Below are positions 17,121 to 25,830 of a stretch of DNA of 60,039 bases, in pieces; the stretch's first letter is position 1; the number at the start of each line of letters is the position of its first letter. The notes under the pieces are model-generated. The model did not search any database, was not told the origin of the DNA, and saw only the letters and a program-made list of their open reading frames with translations. The stretch lies in NCBI RefSeq assembly GCF_007990755.1, contig NZ_BJXA01000057.1:1-60039 (forward strand), given 5' to 3'. Source of the DNA: Nocardia ninae NBRC 108245 (GTDB lineage: Bacteria > Actinomycetota > Actinomycetes > Mycobacteriales > Mycobacteriaceae). The position numbers and the translations under genes were made by a program.

Positions 17121-19073
17121 TCACGAGGTTTTGGTGAGGGTTCCCGTCATGTCGCCGAATACTCCGTGGGTGGTGTACGACAAGGTGCCATCGGACTGTA
17201 GCCGGACGGTGGTGGTCGCCCCTTCGTCGTTGCAGCCGCCGCCGTCCTCGGTGAGTCGGGCGGTCAGCGTGAGTGTGTCCGACGACGCATCCGTGAGTGT
17301 TTCTGCTCGACCACATTTAAGGCCGATGACATTTCCGGTGTTGGCGGAACTGCCGATTTCCGTGCCGAGCGCTCCCTCGTCGAGCGTCAAGACGATGTCG
17401 TAGCTACCGAGTTTGTCCTCGACGACGCCCTTCCATTCGCCGATGAACGCGTCCGGGACGTCGGCGGCGGGAGTGCCGGGGGAGTCGGTGTATTGGGTGG
17501 CGGAACCACCGGGGCCGCGGGCGATCTGTTCGGTGATCACGAAGGCGGCGACTGCGACGGCGAGGCACAGGGCGAGCGCGGCCGCGATGAGTGCGGCGCG
17601 ACGCTTGGGTCGTGGTGCTGGGTGCTGTGCGTCCGGCGGATTCCCCGAGACATCCTGTGCGCCACGGGAATAGGTCTGGTCGGACGGATATGCGGACTGC
17701 CCGGCTATGAAGGTCGGGTATCCCTGCGACTGCGCGGTAGGTCCCGACAGGTGCGCCGTCTGCCCTGACGAAGGCGTGGTCTGTCCTGTCAGGTGCGTCG
17801 TCTGCCCCGGCGGGTGCGGGGTCTGACCCGACAGGTGTGTCGTCTGCCCCGGCGAGTTCGCGGTTTGTCCTGGCGGGTGTGTTGTCTGACCCGGTGGGTG
17901 CGCGGTCTGACCAGACAGGTGCGTTGTCTGCCCTGACGGGTGCGCGGTTTGTCCAGGCGGGGGCGCCAGCTGTTGCGGCGAACTCTGCTGTCCTGGCGGA
18001 CCCGCTACACCCGGCTCCTCGGCGGCATCCTGCCACGGCAAGCGCGGGGCGAGTTCGGCTTGCCCGAAACCGGGAAGACTTGTCGCGGCCCGCACATTCG
18101 GGTCCAGAAACGCTTGGGCCACCGTGTCGGCGGTGCGCGCCGAATCCACGTCCGTCTTGCCGATCGCCTCAGGCACGTCGAACGGCCCGGAGTCCAGATC
18201 GAGCAATTCCACTGCGCGCCTGCTGACCTCCTCCAGCGCCGGACCGGGCAGCCAACCGCCACGGCCGGGAATGCCGAGGGCTTGCAGGTCGGCGATGATC
18301 CGCTCGGGGGTCGGGCGCGCGGCGGGGTCCTTGGTGAGGCAAGCCGCGATGAGCGGCCGCAGTCGATCCGGCACCCCGTCGAGCTCGGGCTCCTCGTACA
18401 CCACCCGCCACAGCATCTGCACCATCTCGCCGACCCCGAACGGCCCGCGCCCGGTGGCGGCGAACACCAGCACCCCGCCGAGCGCGAACACATCGCTCGC
18501 CGGGCCGACCGGACTACCGGTCACCTGTTCCGGGCACATGAATCCCGGTGAGCCGATGACCTTTCCGGTGGTGGTGAGCTGACTGTCCTCGATCGCCCGC
18601 GCGATGCCGAAGTCGATCACCTTGGGCCCGTCGAGGGCGAGCAGCACGTTGGACGGTTTGAGGTCGCGGTGCACCAGCCCCGCCGCGTGCACGGCGACCA
18701 AGGCCTCGGCCAGTCCGTGCGCGAGCACCAGCAGCGAGCTCGCGGTGAACGGCCCGTACTCCTCGACCGCCTCGGTCAGCGAGAAACCCGCCACGTAACC
18801 CGTCGCCAGCCACGGCGGGTTCGCATCGACATCGGCGTCGAGGACCTGCGCGGTGAACCGCCCGCCGACCCGTCGCGCCGCGGTCACCTCACGGCGGAAG
18901 CGCACCCGGAACTCGTTGTCGCCGACCAGGTCCGGCCGGATCACCTTCACCGCAACGGTCCGCCCACCGGCATTGCGCCCCAGATACACCCGGCCCATCC
19001 CGCCCGCACCGAGCACGCCGAGTAGCCGGTAGTCGCCGATCCGGGTGGGATCGTCTGCGCCGAGCGGTCGCAT
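17121..19073 (-). CDS. Membrane Ser/Thr protein kinase with heptapeptide-repeat linker
   Basis: A 650-residue PknB-type kinase. The glycine loop is LGAGGMGRVYLG (21-32), the ATP lysine is Lys43, the catalytic loop is HRDLKPSN (135-142) and DFG is at 154-156. After the kinase domain (to ~280) comes a Gly/Pro/Gln-rich linker with eleven 7-residue repeats of the type GQT-x-H-x-S/P (374-450). A membrane helix follows (about 493-514), then an extracellular domain of ~135 residues with two Cys (LKCGRAET, GGCNDEG). No PASTA domain is present. The external domain likely senses an unknown signal. It lies 46 bases from the acyl-CoA ligase. Confidence 0.93.
   Translation of the reverse strand: MRPLGADDPTRIGDYRLLGVLGAGGMGRVYLGRNAGGRTVAVKVIRPDLVGDNEFRVRFRREVTAARRVGGRFTAQVLDADVDANPPWLATGYVAGFSLTEAVEEYGPFTASSLLVLAHGLAEALVAVHAAGLVHRDLKPSNVLLALDGPKVIDFGIARAIEDSQLTTTGKVIGSPGFMCPEQVTGSPVGPASDVFALGGVLVFAATGRGPFGVGEMVQMLWRVVYEEPELDGVPDRLRPLIAACLTKDPAARPTPERIIADLQALGIPGRGGWLPGPALEEVSRRAVELLDLDSGPFDVPEAIGKTDVDSARTADTVAQAFLDPNVRAATSLPGFGQAELAPRLPWQDAAEEPGVAGPPGQQSSPQQLAPPPGQTAHPSGQTTHLSGQTAHPPGQTTHPPGQTANSPGQTTHLSGQTPHPPGQTTHLTGQTTPSSGQTAHLSGPTAQSQGYPTFIAGQSAYPSDQTYSRGAQDVSGNPPDAQHPAPRPKRRAALIAAALALCLAVAVAAFVITEQIARGPGGSATQYTDSPGTPAADVPDAFIGEWKGVVEDKLGSYDIVLTLDEGALGTEIGSSANTGNVIGLKCGRAETLTDASSDTLTLTARLTEDGGGCNDEGATTTVRLQSDGTLSYTTHGVFGDMTGTLTKTS
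17724..17954 (-). repeat. Eleven 21-bp tandem repeats inside the kinase gene
   Basis: Eleven contiguous 21-bp units encode variants of GQTAHPS, GQTTHLS and GQTTHPP; the last is GPTAQSQ. Units differ at synonymous and conservative sites, so the array is not a very recent expansion. It lengthens the flexible linker between the kinase domain and the membrane helix. Confidence 0.95.
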
Positions 19074-19324
19074 CGCGATGCGGCTCCCTTCGAATGTCGA
19101 ACATCGAAAGGTTACCTACCGCTTGCCACGCTGTCTGGTTCAGTTGCCCGATTTACCAGGGGCTTGCGCGGTTTCGATCGGATGCCGCGCTGCGCGATGG
19201 GATGCCGCGGCGCCCGATGGACGGTGCGAGGTTTCCGCGGGACGCCCCGCTGCTCTCGATCGAACGCCGACGGTTTCCACGGGCACGGCGTCGGACAGCC
19301 GTTCGATCCGGCGCGGTCCGGCGT

Positions 19325-20218
19325 CTACGTGGCCGTTGCGCTGGACATCGGTGCCGACCGCTCGTGCCGCACATACCTGGCCAGCAGGAACGCCGCGATC
19401 GCCGCGGGGATGTTCATGAGCACGCCGTACACCGCGCCCGGCACCGCCATCGCACCGTTGTGCAGCACCGAACTCGCGATGGCAATGGCGATCGCACCGT
19501 TGTGAATCCCGATCTCCATGGCCGAGGCGATCGCCTGATCAGCATCGATCCCGAACAGTCGCGGCACGAAATACCCCACGGCCAGACTGATCACGGCGAA
19601 CAGCAGACTCAGCGAGGCGAGCTTGCCGATGTTCTCGGTGAGCGTGCTGAAGTTCTTCGCCACGGCAGCGAGCACGACCAGCGCGAGCACCACGATCGAC
19701 AGGATCTTGACGTTTCCGCGCATCCGCTCGGCCCACGCGGTGAACCGGCGGTGTACCCACATGCCGATCGCCACCGGCACCAGCACGATCGCGAACACCT
19801 GCGCGAACTTGTCCGGCCGCAGCCCGAACGACCCGTCGCCGTCCATGAATCGGCTGAACGCGAACGCGACGATCAACGGCATGGTGAACACCGCGAGCAC
19901 CGAATTGATCGCGGTGAGCGTGATGTTCAGTGCCACATTGCCGCCCGCGATGTGGCTGAACAGATTGGCCGACGGTCCGCCCGGCGACGCGGCGAGCAAC
20001 AGCATGCCAACGGCGAGCGCCCCTTCGAGGCGGAACAGATAGATCAGCCCGAGGCACACCGCGGGCAGCAGCACCATCTGGCAGAGCAGCGCGATCACCG
20101 CGGCTTTCGGATAGCGCAGCACCCTGGCGAAGTCGTCCACGGCCAGGGTCAAGCCGAGTCCGAACATCACCAAGGCCAGGGCCAGCGGCAGGAACACCGC
20201 GAAAATCGTTGAACCCAT
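19325..20218 (-). CDS. BASS-family transporter (bile acid:sodium symporter-like)
   Basis: A 297-residue polytopic membrane protein with about nine to ten hydrophobic segments. Family features are MFGLGLTLAVDDFARVLRYP, LLLAASPGGPSANLFSHIAGG, and GIHNGAIAIAIASSVLHN in the second half, where Asn and Gly line the sodium site. It probably imports an organic anion with sodium. The ATG at 20218 follows GAGGAGGAG; the longer frame from 20266 lacks these features. The substrate is not predictable. Confidence 0.9.
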   Translation of the reverse strand: MGSTIFAVFLPLALALVMFGLGLTLAVDDFARVLRYPKAAVIALLCQMVLLPAVCLGLIYLFRLEGALAVGMLLLAASPGGPSANLFSHIAGGNVALNITLTAINSVLAVFTMPLIVAFAFSRFMDGDGSFGLRPDKFAQVFAIVLVPVAIGMWVHRRFTAWAERMRGNVKILSIVVLALVVLAAVAKNFSTLTENIGKLASLSLLFAVISLAVGYFVPRLFGIDADQAIASAMEIGIHNGAIAIAIASSVLHNGAMAVPGAVYGVLMNIPAAIAAFLLARYVRHERSAPMSSATAT

Positions 20219-20344
20219 TGGGGATCTCCTCCTCAGCCGAGCGGCCGGCCCACACGCAGCCGACACCGAGTGACGACGTTATCGATCCACGGCGCGCGTC
20301 GCCAGTCCAAATACTGAGGGCTGAGCGCTAAGGTTGCCGCCGAT

Positions 20345-21394
20345 TCACGCCGTGACGATCTTGCCGTCGGCGGAAGATCGGCGCGCGGATTCCAGCACGC
20401 GCAGTGTGGCCACGGCGTCGCGCGGGTCGACCGGAACGGGCCCGCCGTCGAGCAGAGCGGTAGCAAGCGCGGCGTAGAAGGCCGGGTAGTCGCCCGCGAT
20501 GGTGGGCACCCGTTCGACGGCGGGCTCGGCACCGAAGACACCCCAGTGCTCGGATCCGACTGTGCCCCAAGGCTTGCCGTCATCCGGGCGGCGACCGGCG
20601 CGCAACGCGCTTTCCTGCGGATCCAGACCGTAGCTGACATACCCCGCCTGGGAACCGAGCACGCGAAACCGCGGACCCAGTTGCGGCGCAACGGCACTCA
20701 TCCAGAGGTGAGATCGAACGCCAGAGGTGTGCGTCAGCGCGAGGAAGGCGTCGTCATCGGTCTGCACGCCCTCGCGTCGCTGATCCAGCTCGCAGTACAC
20801 CGACTCCACCGGCCCGAACAGCGTCAGCGCCTGATCGATCAGATGACTACCGAGATCGAAGAGCAGCCCCGCGCCCTCGGCGGTGCCGCCCATCTCCCGC
20901 CAGCCGCCCTTCGGCAGCGGACGCCAGCGTTCGAAGCGCGACTCGAAGCGCCGCACCTGCCCGAGCCGACCCGCCTGGGTGAGGGCGCGCACGGTGAGGA
21001 AGTCACCGTCCCAGCGACGATTCTGAAAGACGGTCAGCGCCAGCCCGGCGTGCTCGGCTCGCTCGACCAAATCCTCGGCCTCGGCGACCGATACCGCGAA
21101 CGGCTTGTCCACCACGACCGGCAGGCCGGCGTCCAACGCCTGCCTGGCCAGCGGAGCATGCGTGCGGTTGGGCGTAGCGATAACTACGAGATCTATCCCG
21201 GCGGGATCCGCGAACAGTTCGTCGGCGGTAGCGACCACCCGCACGCCGGGATGTTCCCGTTCGGCCTGCGCCTTCCGCTGGGCCGACGAGGTGACCACCA
21301 CCGCCACCCGCAGCCGCGGATCGGCGGCGATCAGCGGCGCATGGAAAACCGACCCGGCCAATCCGTACCCGAGAACAGCGACCTGGAGCGTCAT
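20345..21394 (-). CDS. Gfo/Idh/MocA family oxidoreductase
   Basis: A 349-residue NAD(P)-dependent oxidoreductase. The N-terminal Rossmann motif is VAVLGYGLAGSVFHAPLI, and the cofactor/catalytic motif is VDKPFAVSVAEAEDLV (the usual EKP becomes DKP). FQNRRWDGDFLTVRAL and SHLIDQALTLFGPV mark the C-terminal domain. It likely oxidises a sugar or cyclitol; YceK/YhhX-like subgroups share this look. It is divergent from the pseudogene, and 126 bases separate its stop from the BASS transporter start. Confidence 0.92.
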   Translation of the reverse strand: MTLQVAVLGYGLAGSVFHAPLIAADPRLRVAVVVTSSAQRKAQAEREHPGVRVVATADELFADPAGIDLVVIATPNRTHAPLARQALDAGLPVVVDKPFAVSVAEAEDLVERAEHAGLALTVFQNRRWDGDFLTVRALTQAGRLGQVRRFESRFERWRPLPKGGWREMGGTAEGAGLLFDLGSHLIDQALTLFGPVESVYCELDQRREGVQTDDDAFLALTHTSGVRSHLWMSAVAPQLGPRFRVLGSQAGYVSYGLDPQESALRAGRRPDDGKPWGTVGSEHWGVFGAEPAVERVPTIAGDYPAFYAALATALLDGGPVPVDPRDAVATLRVLESARRSSADGKIVTA

Positions 21395-21468
21395 GCCTCG
21401 ACGCTAGCGGATCGTCCCAGGAATTCGGGTCATGCCCCGAGGTGTCAGCGCTGACTACCGTGCCTGTC

Positions 21469-21758
21469 ATGCGGGGCCACGCGACTCGATGGGCGCCGGT
21501 TCTCGGCCTGCTCGCGGTGGCACCGTTCATCGGTGAATTCCTACTCGGCAATCTGACGGTGTCCGAATTGCCGCTCGGCCTGCTGCTCGCGCCGATGTAC
21601 GGGTGCGGCGCGCTGCTCGTGCGTGGATCTCGTTCCCGATGCAGCCCGAAAGCGGTGGATCGGTGCTCGTCGATCTGATGTCGAATGCCTTGTTCGGGGT
21701 GGTCGCTTGTCTGCTTGTGGTGTGGGCAACGCGGCGGGCTGCATATATGTCGAGCTAG
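21469..21758 (+). pseudogene. Collapsed membrane-protein gene (internal deletion with frameshift)
   Basis: The first frame, from the ATG at 21469, encodes a good membrane-protein start (WAPVLGLLAVAPFIGEFL, then LPLGLLLAPMYGCGALLVR) but turns into nonsense after ~50 codons and stops at 21678. A second frame, open from about 21621 to the stop at 21756-21758, reads like the C-terminus of a membrane protein: FPMQPESGGSVLVDLMSN, then ALFGVVACLLVVWATRR. The two halves meet near 21620 in different frames, as expected after loss of a central segment. Both keep coding-like composition, so the decay may be recent. The intact family is not recognised. Confidence 0.6.
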
Positions 21759-22528
21759 CGGCGCGGGTGGTCCGGCTCCGGCCGGTCGTGGCAGCGGATC
21801 GGCTCGTTGGCGACGCCCCGAACGAAGACGGCTGACACCGTGCGCGATCGACGGGCCGACACCGCAAGCGATGGCCGACATGGCTACCGACAGCCGACAT
21901 AGCTAGCGACAGCCGACATAGCTAGCGACAGCCGACATGGCTGGCGACGGCCGACACGGCTGGCGACGGCCGATGTTGAGCAGCGGTCGACCGAGATGGA
22001 TACCGAGGGGCACCTACCCTCACTACCGCCCGTCGGCAACTGTGAAGCAACCTTAGTCTTGCTTACGACCTCGCCGGCCTGGCCACCCTACGAGGCGGCG
22101 GGCGTGCAGATGATTCCATTCAGAAATAGTTCCGCCGCAGTGCATCTCGTTGCCACCCCGGGCCGTTGCGGCGGTGTTTACACCGTATTCTCCTGTCGAA
22201 TATCGGCAATTACTCAGCAAATCTGTGAGCAATCTTAAAGCGTTTCCTAACGGGCAAAACGGAAATAAGTCTGCGTGACAGAGGTCACGAGTATGCATTT
22301 CGGCGATGCGTATTCCCGCTAGTTACCGCCAATTCATGGCCTCTGAGGTGGAGCTTTACGGAATATTTGCATTACACCCAGTGACCTGCTGCAACGTGCC
22401 TTCAGTTGCCGGATCCGGGGTTTGCTGTCGAAATACTGGCCGACCTCACCTACGTTTGAAATGTCGCTTAGTCAATGCTGATAAGGCGTTCTATATCGCC
22501 CCTTCTGTAGACCCAACGGAGGCCGCAC
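21759..22528. other. Long intergenic region upstream of the mannitol-type dehydrogenase
   Basis: About 770 bases with a tandem repeat block (21869-21975) and then a stretch of clearly lower GC from about 22060 to 22520. Short ORFs here lack coding bias. The AT-richer part probably contains the promoter of the 22529 gene. I see no clear riboswitch, RNA gene or terminator. Confidence 0.6.
21869..21975. repeat. 19-bp tandem repeat, about 5.6 copies
   Basis: Units at 21869-21887, 21888-21906, 21907-21925, 21926-21944, 21945-21963 and a partial at 21964-21975, consensus CGACAGCCGACATAGCTAG with drift to CGACGGCCGACACGGCTGG. Units are adjacent without spacers. The unit contains TAG in one frame, so it is not a coding repeat in that frame. 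More degenerate copies appear just upstream. Confidence 0.93.
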
Positions 22529-24085
22529 ATGCGTGTGCCGCTGATTACGGCGAAGAAAACTCGGACAGAATTGACGTCCCGGATTCCGGGCAAGGTGGTG
22601 CCGCGCCTGTCCACCGACATGCTCACCCGCCTTCCCGTCTCGGTCGCCAGGCCAGGGTTCGCCCCGCGCAGCCTGACCGCCGGGATCCTGCACCTCGGCT
22701 GCGGCTCGTTCCACCGCGCGCACCAGGCCCTGGCAACCCAGCACGCGATGAACGAGACCGGCGATCCGCGCTGGGGCATCACCGCCGTCGCCATCAACCG
22801 CCCGACGGTCGTCGACGCGCTGCGGGCGCAGGACCACCTGTACACCACGCTGCTGCACGAAGACGGTGCGGCGCGGGTGGAGGTGGTCGGCTCGATCACC
22901 GAGGCCGTGCACGCCCCGACCGACCTGATCGGCGTGCCGCAGCGCATCGCCGACCCGCGCGTCAAGATCGTCACGCTCACCGTCACCGCGAGCGGTTACT
23001 GCGTATCGCCGGTCACCGGCCGGTTGGAGGTGGACTGCCCCGGCGTCCGCCACGACGTCCGGTTCCCGACCAAGCCGATCACCCCGATCGGCATGCTCGC
23101 GCAGGGTCTCGAACTGGTCCGTCGGCGGGGCAGCACCCCGCCGGTGATCATCAGCTGCGACAACCTGTGCGCGAACGGCAGCACCCTGCGCCGTGCGGTC
23201 ATCGATTTCGCGCTGCTGCGCGACGATCATCTCGCCGAGTGGATCGCCAGGCACGTGCAGTTCCCGAACAGCGTGGTGGACCGCATCGTGCAGCCGACCG
23301 CGCCCACCGATGCCGCGGTGGCCCGCAACTGGCTCGGCGGCATCGAGGACCGCGCACCGGTCTCGGCCGAGCCGTTCATGACCTGGACCATCGAGGATTT
23401 CGACGGCGAGCGCCCGCAGTGGGAACTCGGCGGCGCCCAATTCGTCTCCAACGTCAAGGATTACGAGCTGGCCAAGCTTCGCCTGCTCAACGGCACGCAC
23501 ATGCTGCTCGCCTACCTCGGTGGCGTGGCAGGCCACCGCACCATCGCCGACGCGACGGCCGATCCGGCACTGGCGGCGCTGGCCCGCCAGTTCATGCTGG
23601 ACGAGCAGGGACCGACGCTGGCCCTGTCGACCCCCGAATTACGCAGGACCGTAGACGATTTGATGCGCCGTTTCCGCAATCCGGCCATCGCCCAGGACAT
23701 GACGCGCATCGGCCGCAACGGTTCGGACAAGATGATGCCCAGGGTCGTCGACGCTCTGCGCGACAACATCGCCGCAGGCAGGCCCACCCCCGGCGCGACC
23801 TTGCTGATCGCCGCGTGGATACGGTGGTTCACCGCCAGCCACGCCCCCGGCGCGGTGATGGAGCTCATCGACCCGAGGGAAGATTCGCTCGCGGTGCTGG
23901 TCGACGCCGACCCGCATCGCTGTGCGCAGGCGTTCTTGCAGCGCACCGATATTTTCGGCACGCTACCGGAACTGGAGAACGTGCAGCGGCAGGTCGGTGA
24001 CGCCCTGGCCGAAATGACCCGCGACGGTGTCGATGCCGCGGTCCGGCGCCGGTTGGCGTCGCAATCGGAAGGGAGCAACGGGTGA
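22529..24085 (+). CDS. Mannitol dehydrogenase family protein (polyol / hexuronate dehydrogenase)
   Basis: A 518-residue NAD-dependent dehydrogenase of the long-chain mannitol dehydrogenase family. The N-terminal motif is GILHLGCGSFHRAHQALA. A central cofactor region reads PVIISCDNLCANGSTLRRAV. The catalytic lysine motif is KDYELAKLRLLNGTHMLLAYLG. It interconverts a polyol or aldonate with the matching keto compound, for example mannitol/fructose or mannonate/fructuronate; sequence alone does not decide. GGAGG precedes the ATG. Its stop overlaps the GTG of the HAD phosphatase by four bases, so the two are coupled. Confidence 0.92.
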   Translation: MRVPLITAKKTRTELTSRIPGKVVPRLSTDMLTRLPVSVARPGFAPRSLTAGILHLGCGSFHRAHQALATQHAMNETGDPRWGITAVAINRPTVVDALRAQDHLYTTLLHEDGAARVEVVGSITEAVHAPTDLIGVPQRIADPRVKIVTLTVTASGYCVSPVTGRLEVDCPGVRHDVRFPTKPITPIGMLAQGLELVRRRGSTPPVIISCDNLCANGSTLRRAVIDFALLRDDHLAEWIARHVQFPNSVVDRIVQPTAPTDAAVARNWLGGIEDRAPVSAEPFMTWTIEDFDGERPQWELGGAQFVSNVKDYELAKLRLLNGTHMLLAYLGGVAGHRTIADATADPALAALARQFMLDEQGPTLALSTPELRRTVDDLMRRFRNPAIAQDMTRIGRNGSDKMMPRVVDALRDNIAAGRPTPGATLLIAAWIRWFTASHAPGAVMELIDPREDSLAVLVDADPHRCAQAFLQRTDIFGTLPELENVQRQVGDALAEMTRDGVDAAVRRRLASQSEGSNG

Positions 24086-24774
24086 ACGCCGAAAACCCGG
24101 TTCGCGCAGTAGTTTTCGATATGGACGGGTTGCTCATCGACTCGGAGAGCCTGGCCATGGAGTCGCTGGTCTCGGCGGGCGCCGAGCTCGGCTACGAGAT
24201 GGCACCCGAGTTCTGTCGCAGCATGATCGGCGTGCCCGCCGACCGCTGCCGCACGCTCGCCGCGGCCGCCTACGGTCGGGGATTCCCGCTGGAGGAGTAC
24301 TTCGACCTGCACGAGGTGCACCTGCGCCGGCTCGTCGACGGCGGCAGGCTGACCACCAAGCCCGGCGCGGTGGCGCTGCTCGACGCGCTCGACGCGCAAG
24401 GCGTCCCGAAGGCGATCGCGACGTCGTCGTCGCGGGAGCGCGCCGATCACCACCTCCAACTGGCCGGCATCGCGGACCGGTTCGACGTGGTCGTGACGCG
24501 TCAGGACGTGACCAAGGGCAAGCCCGACCCCGAGCCGTACCTCAAGGCGATGGCGGCGCTTGGCGGCGAGGTGGAAACCACACTCGCACTGGAAGATTCG
24601 ACCAACGGCCTACGTGCCGCCTGCGCCGCGGGCCTGCGCTGCATCCTCGTTCCCGATCTGGTGCAGCCGACCGAGGAGTCCCGCAGGCTCGCGCACCGGC
24701 TGTACCCGGATCTGCATCAGGTCATCGAATACCTCGCGGTCGCCAATGCGGCCTCGACCGCGTCGACCGCATAG
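24082..24774 (+). CDS. HAD-superfamily phosphatase (beta-phosphoglucomutase-like)
   Basis: A 230-residue HAD hydrolase, subfamily IA with a helical cap. Motif I is VFDMDGLLIDSE (Asp13, Asp15), motif II ATSSSRER, motif III Lys in TKGKPDPEPYL, and motif IV LEDSTNGLRAA. Motif and length fit sugar- or polyol-phosphate phosphatases and beta-phosphoglucomutase relatives. Translation is coupled to the dehydrogenase through a GTGA overlap, so it may handle a phosphorylated form of the same polyol or sugar acid. Confidence 0.92.
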   Translation: MNAENPVRAVVFDMDGLLIDSESLAMESLVSAGAELGYEMAPEFCRSMIGVPADRCRTLAAAAYGRGFPLEEYFDLHEVHLRRLVDGGRLTTKPGAVALLDALDAQGVPKAIATSSSRERADHHLQLAGIADRFDVVVTRQDVTKGKPDPEPYLKAMAALGGEVETTLALEDSTNGLRAACAAGLRCILVPDLVQPTEESRRLAHRLYPDLHQVIEYLAVANAASTASTA

Positions 24775-24829
24775 GCGAGACTGTTCCGAGCTAACTCGAA
24801 TCTGTCGGCGGACCTGAAAAGGATCTCTC

Positions 24830-25372
24830 GTGGTGCGGATAGCTCGACCTGTCTTTGTCGTGTGTGCCGGAATCGTGGTGGCGGTCGCCGGATGCGCCGC
24901 CGAGGGTGGCAGTGGGTCATCGGAGACCCGCGTGCGCAATGCCGCGCCGACCACCTCGAGCGCGCCCGTCCGGTGCGGTGTCGACCTTTCGGCGCCGGTG
25001 ATCCAGTCGGCCATCGCCGCGTTGCCCGCCGAGCCGATCACGCACGCGCCGTGGTCCACCGATCCGCGTGGGTTCGAGGGGAACTTCGATCCGTGCGCCA
25101 CCCTGTCGACCGTGATCATCACGGTGCAAGGGGCGCCGGGGAGTTCGCCCAACCACGCCCTGCTGTTCCACAAGGGGTCCTACATCGGGACCGCGACACC
25201 CGAGGCGCACGGGTTCACGTCACTGGACGTCGACCGCACCACCGACGACAAGGTCGGCCTGGCCTACAAGACCCCCGGCACCTGCAACGCCTGCCCCGAC
25301 GGGACCGTCACCTATGTCCAATTCCATTGGGAGGGGCAGAAAGTACGGATGATCGGTACACCGCCGAAGTAG
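24830..25372 (+). CDS. LppP/LprE-family lipoprotein
   Basis: A 180-residue lipoprotein with signal peptide and lipobox AVAGC (Cys22). The mature domain (PVRCGVDLSAPVIQSAIAAL, then GNFDPCATLSTVIITVQGAP and PGTCNACPDGTVTYVQFHW) matches the actinobacterial LppP/LprE family, whose function is not settled. The four mature-domain Cys may form disulphides. The start is GTG at 24830 with AAAAGGA upstream; GTG 24833 is equally possible. It stands alone between the HAD gene and the convergent HxlR gene. Confidence 0.85.
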   Translation: MVRIARPVFVVCAGIVVAVAGCAAEGGSGSSETRVRNAAPTTSSAPVRCGVDLSAPVIQSAIAALPAEPITHAPWSTDPRGFEGNFDPCATLSTVIITVQGAPGSSPNHALLFHKGSYIGTATPEAHGFTSLDVDRTTDDKVGLAYKTPGTCNACPDGTVTYVQFHWEGQKVRMIGTPPK

Positions 25373-25409
25373 TCGTACGGTTGGTGTGCCGCACATGGCG
25401 TGCTGCGCC

Positions 25410-25766
25410 TTAGGGTTCCGGCTCGTCCGACCATCGCTGCACCCAAACCTGTAGTGGGGCGAGCGCTGCGACGAGATCGAGACCGTCCGCGCTGAGCTGG
25501 TAGCCGTTCGACTCCGCGGCTATCACCCCCGCCTTGCGAAGTTCCCGCAGCCGATCGTTGAGCACGCTGGCCGATACGCCGCCGCTCAGCGTCTGCAACT
25601 CGCGGAACGTCACCCCCCGCCCGTCGCGCAACTCCCACAGCACCCGCAGTGCCCACCGCCTGCCCAGTAGATCCAGCAGCACCATGATCGGACGCCCGGT
25701 CTGCGACCCGCGCACCGGCCCGCCGACGGTCGGAGTCTTGCCCGCTTCGGATTCCGAAGCTACCAT
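25410..25766 (-). CDS. HxlR-family transcriptional regulator
   Basis: A 118-residue winged-helix regulator of the HxlR type. Features are PIMVLLDLLGRRWALRVLWEL, VTFRELQTLSGGVSASVLND and RLRELRKAGVIAAESNGYQL. The usual N-terminal Cys sensor is absent. I chose ATG 25766 because AAGGA is eight bases ahead and because the next ATG (25775) overlaps the inverted repeat that is probably its operator. It is divergent from the decarboxylase-like gene and likely represses both. Confidence 0.88.
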   Translation of the reverse strand: MVASESEAGKTPTVGGPVRGSQTGRPIMVLLDLLGRRWALRVLWELRDGRGVTFRELQTLSGGVSASVLNDRLRELRKAGVIAAESNGYQLSADGLDLVAALAPLQVWVQRWSDEPEP

Positions 25767-25773
25767 CGCCACC

Positions 25774-25802
25774 ATCCTTGCTCTTGTTTCCGAAGCAAGG
25801 AT
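25774..25802. promoter_or_regulatory. Perfect 9-bp inverted repeat, candidate HxlR operator
   Basis: ATCCTTGCT at 25774-25782 and AGCAAGGAT at 25794-25802 are exact reverse complements with an 11-base spacer. The site covers the start region of the HxlR gene and lies 28 bases before the divergent ATG at 25831, the position expected for an operator controlling both genes. Confidence 0.7.
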
Positions 25803-25830
25803 ACAACGCCGTCCGATATGAGGATCGACC

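Noticed and set aside
21869-21975. Possible CRISPR array
   Set aside because: Units are adjacent without spacers and drift in sequence; no cas genes nearby.
22306-24000. Long forward ORF of 564 codons overlapping the mannitol-type dehydrogenase
   Set aside because: It is the shifted frame of the 22529-24085 gene, Arg/Pro/His-rich, as shadows in high-GC DNA are.
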